Shown here in pieces: positions 10,348 to 21,710 of a DNA stretch of 64,000 nt; positions within the stretch are counted from its first letter, which is position 1; each line of letters starts with the position of its first letter. The notes beneath the pieces are model-generated. The model did not search any database, was not told where the DNA came from, and saw only the letters and a program-made list of their open reading frames with translations. This DNA comes from Siderastrea radians. Taxonomy: Eukaryota; Cnidaria; Anthozoa; Scleractinia; Rhizangiidae. The stretch spans positions 37,457,865-37,521,864 of the forward strand of contig OZ024894.1 in the NCBI GenBank assembly GCA_964017195.1. The letters run 5' to 3'. Both the position numbers and the translations under genes were made by a program.

Positions 10348-10984
10348 CTAGTAATAAAAAAAACATGCATAGAGTGCAAAGGTCTCTATTAATTGACCGG
10401 CTCTCAAGCCAATGATGACAATATGATGTAGAGCATGAAAAATACTAATGCATTACAAGTTGCCTTGAGAATGGTTACCCTATTTTTGGGGGTGGGGGGG
10501 ATTTATTAAGAATGGTTACTCTAGCCAATCAAAATATTTGCCCATGTATGTAAGAAATGATTTTCAACAAAATGAAACAGTTGTGACGGTTAAGTTACAA
10601 GTAAAGCAGCACTTGTAATATTGATACAATGTTAATTTAAGAAACAAGATATCACACAATTCATCTTTTTAATGGATGCAAAAAACAATACAATAAGAGA
10701 GGGCAAAATAATAAGCGAACCCTTATCCAAACTCATGGAAGGTGGCTGGCTATAGCCAGTTACTATTTAAATACATCAATGATTCATTGTCTGCTGATAG
10801 ACTGAGGTTTAATTGTTGCTAGTAATCTTTAATTGTGGCGGATAATTAAGTTATTAATAATTCTTAAAAAGAATTTTTATCAATTCATGCAATATCCAAA
10901 GGTGAAAAATAAAAATGTAAATTAAGGAAAGCATAGTCAAGAATTAATTTCAGGTGTAACACAATTTGAAAAAGGTCAACAAAC
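10348..10984. other. Intron, minus-strand gene
   Basis: AT-rich intron sequence between two exons. It has a short G-rich run near 10490 and nothing else recognisable. Confidence 0.4.
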
Positions 10985-12304
10985 CTTCACATCAAATAAG
11001 TCAATTTCCTCTTGTTCATTGTCTTTAAAGACTTTATGTCTTGTTACCAATGCTATTTCTCTCCACTCTATGCAAACCTGAAATACAATTCACTACAGTT
11101 CAGAATAACGTTATAATGTATTATCTGTTGGAGGATGTATAAATGAGATTTTGAAGTACACTTTACATTGCACTGAATTTTACGTGGTGATCGATTCTGG
11201 ACATAAAATAATATTACGACATAAAGTGTGCCTTAAAATCTACAGTAATACAATCTCCAACTTGTTAAGTTCCTATAAAATTTAATATAAGGATGTTGTG
11301 CTTGGCTGCATTTATATTTACCCTCTTTAAAAGTGTTAGCTGCTTCTTAGCAACTAGCTCCACAATTTCCTGATTGCCTTTTAGCAGGGTCTTCTTGCAG
11401 CATAAACATAAGGTTCGGAAAAGCTGGGAAAACTCCTCTTGCTCCTCCTTCCATCCTTTGAGCCTCTCCTCCATGTCATCTTTGACAACTTTATATTTCA
11501 AAAGAAAATAAATCGTGAACTGAAGCATTATTTAATAATAACAGTTTATATACATTGCACTGAAATAATAATGTGTTTTAGGTGGGGATAAAAGGGGTTG
11601 AAAAAAGATATCTGTTGAAACATTCCAACAGATGTCCCTGTATGAAACCACTGACAATGAAAAAATTAAAGAACAGTATAGTACATGTACCTGGTTCATT
11701 GAGATTTATTACTTCTGTAGAAGTACCAAAGTCTCGAACAAACTGGCCACCACTGAGCGCCTCCTCAAAATACTAAATGACAAGAACCAATTTGAAATAC
11801 CATAAATTAGAAACCTGTTGAATACAGTCACAATGTTATTTTATAGGAACACATGCAGAGCATACTGTGTCAAATTTTGGCAGATTCTAATTTTTGCAAT
11901 AATTATTATTTTATGGGCACACAAGAATAGCATGGTGATTAGTGGCTTATATCGGTCCCAAGGGAAGGGTAAAGAGGTGTCAGTTAAATTGTATGCTTTC
12001 GATAGAAAAAGATTTTGTTCATACAGTTTGTACTTAATTAACAGCTCTACTTTTACATTGCAAACCTGACAATTGAGACTTTTTCAGCACTACTATAATT
12101 TGCAATTCTTGTCAGTGAGATGTATAGAAAAATGAGAAAAATAGGAGTAATTATTATGATCTGATCTGATTGATTTTCACTCAGTTGACCCAAGCAAAGG
12201 AACCAGATATAAAATAACAAGATATAATGCTGAATACATTTTCGTAATTAAAAAGTTGTACTCACATTACTCCTTGACCAACTAAGCGCACTCCGACGAA
12301 TCAT
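10985..12304 (-). CDS. Four small exons of the minus-strand host gene
   Basis: In transcript order: 12266-12304 (short, weaker), 11691-11772 (YFEEALSGGQFVRDFGTS), 11322-11488 (coiled-coil-like EERLKGWKEEQEEF then LCLCCKKTLL) and 10985-11077 (VCIEWREIALVTRHKVF). Each is bounded by AG acceptors and GT donors on the minus strand. The exons fit a single long protein with no recognised domain. Phases were not all verified. Confidence 0.5.
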
Positions 12305-12456
12305 CTGGGCGCTGAATAACTTGTTCAATAACAATGACAAGAAAACTTAATAAAATGCACTTATTTGTGAATGATCACAAATAATTTTTACTGAGTTGAT
12401 AAACAGTGCTATTGATTGAAAGCTAGCTGAATAACAGAACTATTAAAAAAATTATA

Positions 12457-13350
12457 AGGTGCGACACCTGCCAGTCCGTATGAAGAAAAAGTCACATGCA
12501 AGCTCAGGTTATATGGTTACACTGAACTGTATGAGGTGAAACACCCGCCAGTTCAGATGGAGAAAATGTAACATGCAAGCTCAGGTTAAATGGTTACGCT
12601 GAACTGTATGAGGTGCAACACCCGCCAGTTCAGATGGAGAAAATGTTACCTGCAAGCTCAGGTTACATGCTTACACTGAACTGTATGAGGTGCAACACCC
12701 GCCAGTTCAGATGGAGAAAATGTTACATGCAAGCTCAGGTTACATGGTTACACTGAACTGTATGAGGTGCAACACCCACCAGTTCAGATGGAGAAAATGT
12801 TACGTGCAAGCTCAGGTTACATGCTTACACTGAACTGTATGAGGTACAACAGCCGCCAGTTCAGATGGAGAAAATGTTACGTGCAAGCTCAGCTTACATG
12901 GTTACACTGAACTGTATGAGGTGAAACACCCGCCAGTTCAGATGGAGAAAATGTTACATGCAAGCTCAGGTTACATGGTTACACTGAACTGTATGAGGTG
13001 CAACACCCGCCAGTTCAGATGGAGAAAATGTAACATGCAAGCTTAGGTTATATGGTTACACTGAACTGTGTGAGGTGAAACACCCGCCAGTTCAGATGGA
13101 GAAAATGTTACATGCAAGCTCAGGTTATATGGTTACACTGAACTGTATTAGGTGCAACACCCGCCAATTTAGATGAACAAAATGTTACATGCAATCTCAG
13201 ATTACATGGTTACACTGAACTGTATGAGGCGCAACACCCGCCAGTTCAGATGGATAAAATGTTACATGCAAGCTCAGGTCATGTGGTTACACTGAACTGT
13301 ATGAGTTGCAACACCCGCCAGTTTAGATGAACAAAATGTTACATGCACGC
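12457..13350. repeat. Intronic tandem repeat, 77-bp unit, about 11-12 copies
   Basis: The unit contains GCAACACCCGCCAGTTCAGA, GGAGAAAATGTTACATGCAA and GCTCAGGTTACATGG, then ACACTGAACTGTAT. Copies differ by a few percent; the last copies are more diverged. The array sits wholly within an intron of the minus-strand gene. Confidence 0.85.
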
Positions 13351-13509
13351 TTGTTATTAAATGTGTAAGATGGATGCATGGTTAGTGCTGTCATGTTCTA
13401 CATCAAGCTGAATAAGTTCTTTCAGATGACTTCAGACCACAATAAAAGATGGGAGCCAGCTGATATCTGACTGTTGACTACATCAACACAAGTCATTAAT
13501 CATGCTTAC

Positions 13510-13658
13510 ATCGACACGTGACTGGTAGAATGTGACTCTGTTCAATACCAGATTTTTGGCAGTGTTAAGGTCACTGTAAATCTTCTTCAGCTTTTCAAGT
13601 GGGAGTGCTTTATCTACAATGACATCTATGTCCCTCAGTATTTCAAGCTCAGTTGGAC
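13510..13658 (-). CDS. Exon of the minus-strand host gene
   Basis: A 149-bp exon with acceptor TTGTAG and donor GTAAGC. It encodes about 49 residues beginning PTELEILRDIDVIVDKAL and continuing with a Lys/Leu-rich helical stretch (LEKLKKIYSDLNTAKN). No family recognised. Confidence 0.55.
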
Positions 13659-13865
13659 CTACAAAATGTAATTAGGGTGATTTACAGTGAGAGAGACCAT
13701 AATGCTGTTTTAGGATTGTCAGCATTGCACATTTACATTGTACATCAAGTTAGTCAGGAAAAGCTCAAGATGTGTGTAGACATATAACTTTATTTAAATA
13801 TATAGACATACTTGAAAGTTTGTTGTTCATAGATTCAAAGTTTCATTGATAATTGTCACAAAAGA

Positions 13866-14520
13866 TGTATATATCTTATTATGTATCTTCACGCACCGTC
13901 TTCAAATCAGACGCAACTCTTAGGTCTCACTTAGTGCGACCGAAAGACGCCCTTGAAACAACTAAACAATTGGTGTTGTCTATAAAATTCCATGTGAGTG
14001 CGGCAAAGTATACATTGGGGAAAAAGGGAGAGCGATGCAAGACAGGATAAAAGAACATGACAGAGATATACGGCTTGCTCGTACGCAAACCTCCACAGTT
14101 TCGGAGCATGCTAACGAAACGGGGCATCTTCCTATTTGGAAAGAAGTTAAGTTTATTGATCGTCACCCTCACTGGTACACATGTAGGGTCAAAGAGGCTA
14201 TCCATATAAGACTTCATCCTAATAACATCAAAAGAGATAGTGGAATCGAAATTCCTGAAGCTTGGGTACCTATGATCTAAAAAGCACAACAGCCGACCAA
14301 CCACAAAGCAGACCTGTGAGGGAACAACATCTAATAGTCGGAATAATAATGAGGATCGAAATGCACCAATAGCAGCGAACCATCATGCTACAAATAGCGA
14401 CACGTAAACAATCGACCTCATCGCCTGATGAAGACTAGCAGTATTGCAGTCGAAACGTCGCGATCAACAACTCAAAGCGATTCCATCGTGAGACAAACGA
14501 ATAAACCTTCATCTTACCAA
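13866..14520 (+). mobile_element. Penelope-like retroelement fragment (GIY-YIG end)
   Basis: Frames at 13866-14280 encode a short Cys-containing segment and then RIKEHDRDIRLARTQTS, SEHANETGHLPIW and KEAIHIRLHPNNI. This layout is typical of the C-terminal GIY-YIG endonuclease region of Penelope-like elements. The reverse-transcriptase part is absent and the frame changes near 13960-14030, so it is a dead 5'-truncated copy in an intron. The downstream stretch to about 14520 looks like its 3' tail. Confidence 0.6.
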
Positions 14521-14764
14521 TAGGAAAATCCTAACCACAAACTCCCTGTTAACTAAGTTGCACTTAAACCCATTTCCCTTGAAGTGATTTTTCAGTCATT
14601 TACTGTTGGCTAACATGACCTCCTGCACACGCGAACCAATTTGCATTTTCCTTGACAGTTGAGGAAGTGGGGTCCTACTGTAGTGACAATTACTGTAATT
14701 ACATGAAACAGTGATTGTTTTTAATTGATAAATGAAATATCAAGAGAATGTAATTTCATCTGAC

Positions 14765-15037
14765 CTGACATTGAGCTGACATGAATATTGTTTAGAGACA
14801 GCAGACTGCTGATCAGCTTTCTTCTTGACAGTTATTCGGTCACCGTGGAATGATTCAGGCCCATAACATCGTAAAGCATCGTTGGTTTCTTTTAATGAAT
14901 CAATCTTGTAAGCCAGGAGGCCAACAGAAGCCAAAAGCTGCTCAGTATTGCGCATTTCCATGTGCAACGCACAAAGCTGGATAGAGCTTAATTCCTCATC
15001 GAGGAGAAATAATAGGTCATCTCTCATACCAGTTGAC
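14765..15037 (-). CDS. Exon of the minus-strand host gene (LCALHMEMRNTEQ)
   Basis: A 273-bp exon with acceptor TCTAG and donor GTCAGA. It encodes about 91 residues including LLFLLDEELSSIQLCALHME and LGLLAYKIDSLKETNDAL-like helical sequence, then a hydrophilic GDRITVKKKADQQSAVS segment. It is the strongest of the internal exons after exon 1. Function not recognised. Confidence 0.6.
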
Positions 15038-15277
15038 CTAGAGACAAATTATTATTACAATTAATTAAAAAGAAACCCAAGAGTTATGCAAAATTAATGA
15101 CTGTGACAGGGATCACACTGACAATAACAACATTTATTTATTATTAGTTAACTCTTATTAGTTGTTCTAGCATAAGAAACTCTTTTAACGGATTCTTCCG
15201 TCGAGTATGAGATTGAAATTTTTTTCACATGAGTTTCAGAGAAAATTAATTAATAGTTACCGGAGCTATATGCATAC

Positions 15278-15735
15278 CTTCCAATATTTGCCTTGCTGTT
15301 CAGGCAGTTAACACAGGTTTCATCAGGGGCAACATCATGACAAGAGCAGCCCTAATAAAAAAGCAAAATGTTTTCACAGGTGTAATCCTAGTGCTATATG
15401 TGATGCATGAGAGTACAGAAACAAATAACATTAAAATAGGTGCTATATACTGAGAGACATTGGCAGGGATTATCCTTGCAGGGTTATGTTCACAAATTTG
15501 TAGGGTGGGAAAGTCATTTTTTTCATATTATGTAATTAAGTACATTCACTTGGCAAACATTACATGTACAGTGTTCAACCAATGAGCAACAAATAAACAA
15601 AATCCTTCCATATACACACCCTAATAGCATCACAGATAAAACAAAACTCGACAGTGACTCCGCTTCCCCCAAGTTTTAATTCCATGTCATCTTTTTTCAC
15701 CAGGAGAAGCGTCAAAGTTTTGTAGTCCAAAGTGA
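15278..15735 (-). CDS. Two Cys-rich exons of the minus-strand host gene
   Basis: Exon 15620-15735 encodes TLDYKTLTLLLVKKDDMEL then VTVEFCFICDAIR. Exon 15278-15351 encodes GCSCHDVAPDETCVNCLNSK. The cysteines are spaced as in a zinc-binding cluster split across the intron. Both exons have clean AG/GT borders. A nucleic-acid or protein-binding role is possible but unproven. Confidence 0.55.
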
Positions 15736-15938
15736 CTAAATGGAAAGGTGCAGAAAGAATATTAATAAGGTCAGATTCCGTGAGAGCACATGAATTATTT
15801 TAATAAATACGATTTCAACTTAAGATTGTAAGTAAATAAAAAATGGGTTTTTAAGTGGCTCAAACTTGGAAAAGAGTGGCTATTCATCAACTCTTTTCAG
15901 GTCACTGTAAATGGTTTGATGGAACCCAGGAGTCATAT

Positions 15939-16132
15939 CATAAGTTGGTAGGTTACGATCATTCAGGTGAGTGTAGTCCTGAGATGGACTGTTTGTGGTG
16001 ACTGACATTTCAACAACCTGAGCAGAAGTCATCTTCAAAGTCAAGAGATGACTTCCGTTGAGGTTGTCGAAATGTCTGATAGTCACCACAAACAGTCCTT
16101 CTTGCGTGGATGATCGTAATCTACCTACTTAC
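15939..16132. repeat. Fold-back (MITE-like) element in an intron
   Basis: Inverted arms contain GGACTGTTTGTGGTGACT on the left and its complement on the right. Pairing extends outward through TACGATCAT and TAGGT and inward to a short loop near 16040. No ORF. Target duplications were not resolved. Confidence 0.6.
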
Positions 16133-16338
16133 GTTTTCAGGGCAGTTTGGCATTTAGAAATGTGGGTTTTGGAAAGGGTTTAGAACGTTTCCCCATGCAG
16201 TTGTAATTACACACAACTTGAGTTACTGGGTAAGTTCATTTTGTAGGCCCACCAGTTTGGAGACAAAAATATTATTTGGATGGTTATACAAGAATTCCAA
16301 GATTAAATTTCAGACAGTCATTGCTGAATGAAGCTTAC

Positions 16339-17151
16339 CAACAAACTCAACACAGTAATGCTTCCCATCAACAAAAATGCCATGCTCCTTAAGAACTTTT
16401 TTCTGCTTGTTCACCTCCTTAAGAAGAACTTTCAGTTTTCTCTACAAAACAGACAAATATTATGTTAAATGATTAACTAATTAAAATATAATGCCAGTCA
16501 ATGGTAAAAAACAATGATTTTGAAATACTCTTCAATAACTATTTCATGTGCTACAGTGTTCAACTGATTGCATGAAAACAAAAGGTGTGTCCTAATTTTT
16601 ATCTAAAGATGGTCAAACAGCCAATACAGAATGCCATTTTTCAAAAGTTAGTCAAAAAAATATTTAATCATCGCAGTTTTGATCGCAATTTAAGCAATTG
16701 TGAATGTTGCGCCCCAAAAAGAATGTTGGGCTTCAAAGAGATTGAGACCTTGGCCTCTGAATTGGCACTGCACTGCAATGATCACATAATCATTTGTATT
16801 TTTGCGGCTAAATATAATTTTTTTTTTGACCAAACAAAACAGTGTATTTGCATAAGCCTACTGTGGTTATCGGGTGCTCAACATCTTCCTGGATTTTTCT
16901 GTTGATTGACTCTTGTTGTTGTTAAAAGGTCTTCTTTAGGAATAGAACCTTTTCATTCATTAGTTTTAATTCTAATTAACGTATGCAAGGAAGAATATTA
17001 TTACGCAACTTAAGATTGCAAAGTGAATGTAAAGTACGGTACCTGTTCTCCTTGCAGTTTGCTATAGCCAAGGGGTAAACAGATTTTGCACTTTGTTGGG
17101 AATTCACTGGAGATATACGAGGTACAATTCCTATCAGTACTTGATCTCTTC
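16339..17151 (-). CDS. Two exons of the minus-strand host gene
   Basis: Exon 17043-17151 (acceptor TTACAG, donor GTACCG) encodes a Ser/Cys segment with FPTKCKICLPLGYSKLQGEQ. Exon 16339-16441 (acceptor TTGTAG, donor GTAAGC) encodes a Lys-rich helix and EHGIFVDGKHYCVEFV. The CxxC adds to the Cys clusters further downstream. Confidence 0.5.
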
Positions 17152-17681
17152 CTGTAATGTATTAAAATGATTGGGACAAAGATTAAATCCCTTGCAAGAC
17201 TTGAAATTGTTAGTCATTTGAAATGATTTACCCGTCAACCTTAATGATTTCTAAAGACCTCATCAGAACCTCAGCATTATCATGGGATATTAAACAACAT
17301 GCAAATTCATTCTTTGAAAACTGCAGAATCACTAAAACATACATTCCGAAACTGTCAAATTGTCTGCAATTTAAGGTACATGTATTAGAATTTGTTTTGA
17401 ATTTTTTTTCTTATATCAGCCAAAATCAGGGGGTGCTCAAAAGAATAATGAAGTTCAATTGAAAAACTTAAATGGAACATATTAAGAGAGTTGTGGGTCC
17501 ATATCATGTTAATTTTAGTTTGCAATGAATTTTTGGTATTTGTTTTTAAGTCAGCTCCTCAGTGATAATAGCAATTGTTTCTTAGACTGAGAGACCACCC
17601 AGATAAAACAGTACTGCTACAACTGTGCCAGTAAAGTGTACCACGTTAAACACATTAACTGTTGATTAAGTCAATTATTAC

Positions 17682-17916
17682 CCCAAAATGGTCTTCCATC
17701 TATTTTGATCATCAGTTGCAAAAGCGGCGATGACAGGCCATGAAGGCGTTGCTCCCTGATGATCAGTTCTGCGACTGGAAAAATGTCCACTGCAAAGCCT
17801 TTCAGTGGAACAGCCACTCTCTTGACATCAACATATTGCCTGCACACACCAAATACCATCTCCTTGATGGCCTTCATTTGGTTCGTGCTCAGAAGGACAT
17901 GAGTGTCAGAGGATTT
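17682..17916 (-). CDS. Exon of the minus-strand host gene
   Basis: It encodes about 78 residues including THVLLSTNQMKAIKEMVFG, VKRVAVPLKGFAVDIFPVAE and LLQLMIKIDGRPFWG. The donor is GTAATA. The acceptor (CCAAAAG) is weaker, and its phase does not match exon 1 by simple joining. A missed small exon or a different acceptor is likely. Confidence 0.5.
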
Positions 17917-18655
17917 CTTTTGGAAAAGATGAAAAAAAAAATAAAATAATAATCTTAATTAAATTGATGCAGTACAACTGCAAGAAGTTTGAGTTAGCCA
18001 ATAGTAAATGACTAAAAAACTAGGGTCAATTAAACCAAGGGAAACTTGATAGAGTTCAAGTTTTAAAGTGGAGATTTCAAATGAGTCAAACAAGTTTGAG
18101 TTGGTGTGGTTCTTAAATACTGTACATATACAATTATGATCTAGTTTTGTCAACTAAGACTAAAAGTACTGCACTGAAACTTTTTTATTTGTTTTACTGT
18201 CTTCTTAATCTTATAGATGCTGCTGTGAATGGCTAGTATAGTAGTGTGCTATTGCAATAATGGATTGAGACAAGGATGGAACTGCAAAAAAAAAAACAGA
18301 ACAATTTTGTTCTGTTTATGTTTAATCTAGTTGGACTGAGTTGGGTAACTAAGAAGGTTTTTTCAATTTGTTCTGTTCTCCTGTATATGAGGCTTCAATT
18401 TTTAAAAGGGTGAACATGAAATTTTGGCTAAGTGGAAAGTGCCCCAGGACTGGGTGTAGTCGGTTTGTTTGTAGAGACCTTGGAAGATCAATATACTCTC
18501 TCGTTCCCAGGGTCTCTCTTAACTTTCTCTTTTGCGTGGTAACCACAAAAGGGCGCCAATTCGGCGATGAATATATTATGATTGTGCGAATTAAATATTA
18601 TATCCACACAATTACAACCGATTCCCTACATTAATCACAATGTTCTCTCACTTAC

Positions 18656-19457
18656 CCCCTGTTCTTCCAAGCCTCGTTATGTTGAGGACGGCTTGCCAAG
18701 TGTTGCCTGAAATTCTGGCCTTGGTTTTAAAGTATAACAGGACCCAATCGGGAACCCGCATACTCTCTACGTACCTGGAGTACGTTTCGTCTCCTACCAA
18801 TTCCTCGACTGCCCTCTTCACCCCTCTCTTTACCGATACCCTTTCCGCCACCTCGTTGAGGACAGCCCTGGCTTCTTCGTTGCCAAAAGCACACAGGTAC
18901 GACAAAACTGTCGATAGAGACTCTCTGTGTCGATCACACACTTCATTGATATAGCTTATAACGAGTTTCCCTCGCTTTTCGCACATGAGGGCCTTTTCAG
19001 AAGTGTCCAAATCACTGTTCTCGCAAATTTCCTGAAGATTTGGGGATCTTGTTTTTGAAGAGTCGTGAAGAACTTTAAATTTGCTGTTGGACGTTGGGGT
19101 TTTTAAAACTTCGACAGTACCAGCGATTTCGCCATCGTCAGATGCATTCTGAGGGACCGGCGATGAAGGCATGGCGAGACGACGCGCTGCCCGGGGACGT
19201 TCATCGGCTTCGCGAACCTCTTCGTCGGTAAAAATTACGCTGAGATCGATATCGTTTAAAAAGTCTTTTAAACGATCTAATAGTCCGTCCTTCTGGAAGG
19301 CGCTTTTCTCATGTTGCTGGCGCAGTATCACTGCCAGTAGACCAAACGAAAACGCAACAGTTTCCAAGTCGGAGCATTTACCCCGGTAACTGTCGTCGTT
19401 GACCAGACGCAATGACTCCATTTCAACTTGCTTGAATTCGTCCGGAAAAGTTGACAC
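18656..19457 (-). CDS. First coding exon of the minus-strand host gene
   Basis: About 267 codons from ATG at 19457 to a strong donor GTAAGT (intron from 18655). The protein is mostly helical. There is an Asp/Glu-rich N-terminus, an Arg/Ala linker (RPRAARRL) and a Ser/Thr-rich linker. A longer helical block follows with ALMCEKRGKLVISYINEVC and VPDWVLLYFKTKARI. No known domain recognised. The start is chosen as the first ATG after a 5' region holding four 25-bp repeats. This gene extends to 2595 on the minus strand, with about fourteen exons. Confidence 0.65.
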
Positions 19458-19609
19458 AACTACACTTTTTTTTTAAATATTGGCTCGGGCTTTTGGAGCA
19501 AATAGTATTGCTCAACACATACCATTTTTTTTCTGAAGGAAGATCAGAAGAGATGACGCGAGCGAAAGGAGAAAGTCCTTTCCTCGGCGCCATCTTCAAC
19601 CCACGAGTA

Positions 19610-19709
19610 TTGTTCTCGGTGAAATAAGAAAGCATTGTTCTGGGAGAAATAGGAGAGCGTTGTTCTCGGTGAAATAGGAAACTGTTGTTCTTGGTGAAAT
19701 ACGAACCGG
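19610..19709. repeat. Four 25-bp tandem repeats upstream of exon 1
   Basis: Four consecutive units, each starting TTGTT and containing GGTGAAATA or GGAGAAATA. They lie about 150 bp upstream of the minus-strand ATG at 19457, in its presumed promoter or 5'UTR. Confidence 0.75.
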
Positions 19710-19920
19710 TTTTCTTTTTTTGTCGTTTACTGAAAAAACTATTGTTCTATTTGTAATTAGAAACTACCCCTAAATGAAATTTTCCAGAACTCGGAAACTC
19801 AAGAGATGACAAATCAATGTCAAATAACATCTAGGCTTATGCCGCCTAGCACAACCGCAGGATAAAAATCACCCCGGGATACGGTACTTACGGTACGACC
19901 CCACTGCGTCCTCTCATGTG

Positions 19921-20485
19921 ATGGAAGAAACATCCACACGTAAAGAGTGGGGGATGCCGGGACCGGTTGAGCCAGAATATCCCAGTGAATCAATCTTGTT
20001 GCAAAATATCAATCGGATCATTACCATAAAAGGCCATGATGAAAAATACACAGTAGGAAAATCGAAATTAGGTTTGAAAGGCAAAACCATTGCGGAACTA
20101 AAAAAAATGAGAGATGAGATCTATGAAAGAAGGGGAAGCCAACCTCTATCGAAACAGTTACAGGAGGGGAAGCAGAGACTAAAATCCACTCCCCTTCAAA
20201 AAAGAGAAATTCCTCCAACCCTCCTTGAAAAAGCTGTAATGAGCCGAAGACCTTTTTTTGAGGCTTCAGACGGTGACGAGGATTTTTCTGAACAGAATTG
20301 GGAAACCGAAGGAAGTGGCATCACTGATGAAGCTAAAAAAAATAATCGACCTACTTGATTTGAGCTTAGGATCTATAAAAGCAGGAAATAACTCAATAAA
20401 ACTAAAAAATCAGGTATTATATCTGTTTGATTCACTTGTTGGACTAGGCACAATCGACAAAAAACAAAAAAAAAATTATTACTAA
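19921..20485 (+). pseudogene. Unrecognised provirus gene(s), frame-split
   Basis: An ORF from ATG 19921 to 20358 (145 residues) is basic and helical, with TVGKSKLGLKGKTIAELKKM. A second frame (20258-20485) overlaps it and ends with GSIKAGNNSIKLKNQVLYLF and a Lys-rich tail. The second piece resembles C-terminal ends of hypothetical proteins in cnidarian mobile elements. I suspect one gene with a frame break between about 20260 and 20350, but two overlapping genes are possible. Function unknown. Confidence 0.45.
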
Positions 20486-21265
20486 TTATATAAAACAATA
20501 ACGGGTTTTGATATTCTGCTTGACACTAGCCTCGCAAAGCTAGCAAGGGGCGGAGAACGGAATGTTTCACATAATTTTACAATAAATTTTCATCCTCCGT
20601 TCCAATTGGGTTCAGGAAACTATAAAGCCGCGCTAAACAGACTTATCACAACGAGTTACTCATGGTACAACGCTGATGCCTTTTACAATAACAACAAAAT
20701 TCGCTGGAGAAAGAAAACTGAAGCGTGGCAGACCTTAACTTTTCCGAACGGAATGTATGATTACAAACGAATCAACACTTTTCTTCAGAAACACATCGGT
20801 AAAGTAGACCCGGCAGATAAAGATAGTGATTACATTTTCACAATGTACTTCGACATGTCAATTTATCTGGTTGTCATTTTGATGCATGGAAATTATGAGC
20901 TTGACTTTTCTCAAGGAGCTTTCGCTGAATTGCTTGGTTATGAGAAAAAAATTTGGACAGGAAAAACAAGCCATGTCGGAAAATTCGTTCCAAATATCAC
21001 AAGAGGTGTTGATTGGGTGTATTTGCACTGCGATCTTATCACACGCCGATCAAACAATGTTCCAAGCGATGTGTTATACAGTTTCTCAAAAACAGGGCTT
21101 CAGGTCAGCTATCCATTTCAAAAAGAGCCGCGTCGGCTTGAGTGGCAAACTGTGAATACAAGCCATATTAATTCAATAAGGGTTTGGGTGACAGACGGAA
21201 GAAACAATATCCTGGATCTCAACGGGACAGATGTTGCAATTAGCTTGATGATTGAAAAAGAATAA
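20486..21265 (+). CDS. Candidate penton-like minor capsid protein
   Basis: The frame is open from just after the TAA at 20483-20485 to 21265. No ATG starts it before the conserved region, so the native start may be lost. The beta-rich protein contains FPNGMYDYKRINTFLQ, FSQGAFAELLGYEKKIW, DVLYSFS and EPRRLEW, and ends with VTDGRNNILDLNGTDV. The size and pattern recall the small jelly-roll protein of adintovirus-like elements. The position before the core and hexon candidates fits. The assignment is by recollection of the family, not structure. Confidence 0.5.
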   Translation, partial: LYKTITGFDILLDTSLAKLARGGERNVSHNFTINFHPPFQLGSGNYKAALNRLITTSYSWYNADAFYNNNKIRWRKKTEAWQTLTFPNGMYDYKRINTFLQKHIGKVDPADKDSDYIFTMYFDMSIYLVVILMHGNYELDFSQGAFAELLGYEKKIWTGKTSHVGKFVPNITRGVDWVYLHCDLITRRSNNVPSDVLYSFSKTGLQVSYPFQKEPRRLEWQTVNTSHINSIRVWVTDGRNNILDLNGTDVAISLMIEKE

Positions 21266-21292
21266 GGATTTTGTTTGCATAAATATACAATC

Positions 21293-21643
21293 ATGAATCA
21301 TCCGAGCGAGTGGGCAAGATTTTTTGACGAAAACACCGGAAGTTATCGATATAAACACAAAGGGTCGGTTGTGATCCGTGACACCCTCATGACCATCGGT
21401 AAAGTATTCAAAGGCACTGTAAAGAACGTGGCAAAAAAAACTGCAGAAAAAGCCACAAAAACAATCGCTGAAAAAGCGGGTCAGAAAGTTGGTGAACTTA
21501 CTGTTGAAAAAGGTTCAAAACAAATACGAAAAATACTGCAAGAGCGAAAGCAAAAACCGGTGACTCAGGATGCAAAAAAGAAACTTGCAAATATTTTGCA
21601 AAACCAAGTGCCAAAAAAATCAGATGACGCCCTTGTGAAATGA
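21293..21643 (+). CDS. Small basic core-like protein
   Basis: 116 residues from ATG 21293; the frame is also open a few codons upstream without ATG. The N-terminus has aromatic and acidic residues (SEWARFFDENTGSYRY). The rest is a Lys/Ala-rich helix (KNVAKKTAEKATKTIAEKAG) typical of DNA-condensing or scaffold proteins. It lies 28 bp after the penton-like gene and about 65 bp before the hexon candidate. Function inferred only from composition and context. Confidence 0.5.
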   Translation: MNHPSEWARFFDENTGSYRYKHKGSVVIRDTLMTIGKVFKGTVKNVAKKTAEKATKTIAEKAGQKVGELTVEKGSKQIRKILQERKQKPVTQDAKKKLANILQNQVPKKSDDALVK

Positions 21644-21710
21644 AATCGAATTTTGGCAAACGAAATTTAAACAAAAAAAAAATTTTCTCCTAATATAAAC
21701 TCTTGTCAAC

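Noticed and set aside
12457..13350. CRISPR-like array
   Set aside because: The 77-bp units are contiguous tandem copies without distinct spacers, in an intron of a spliced gene in animal-type DNA.
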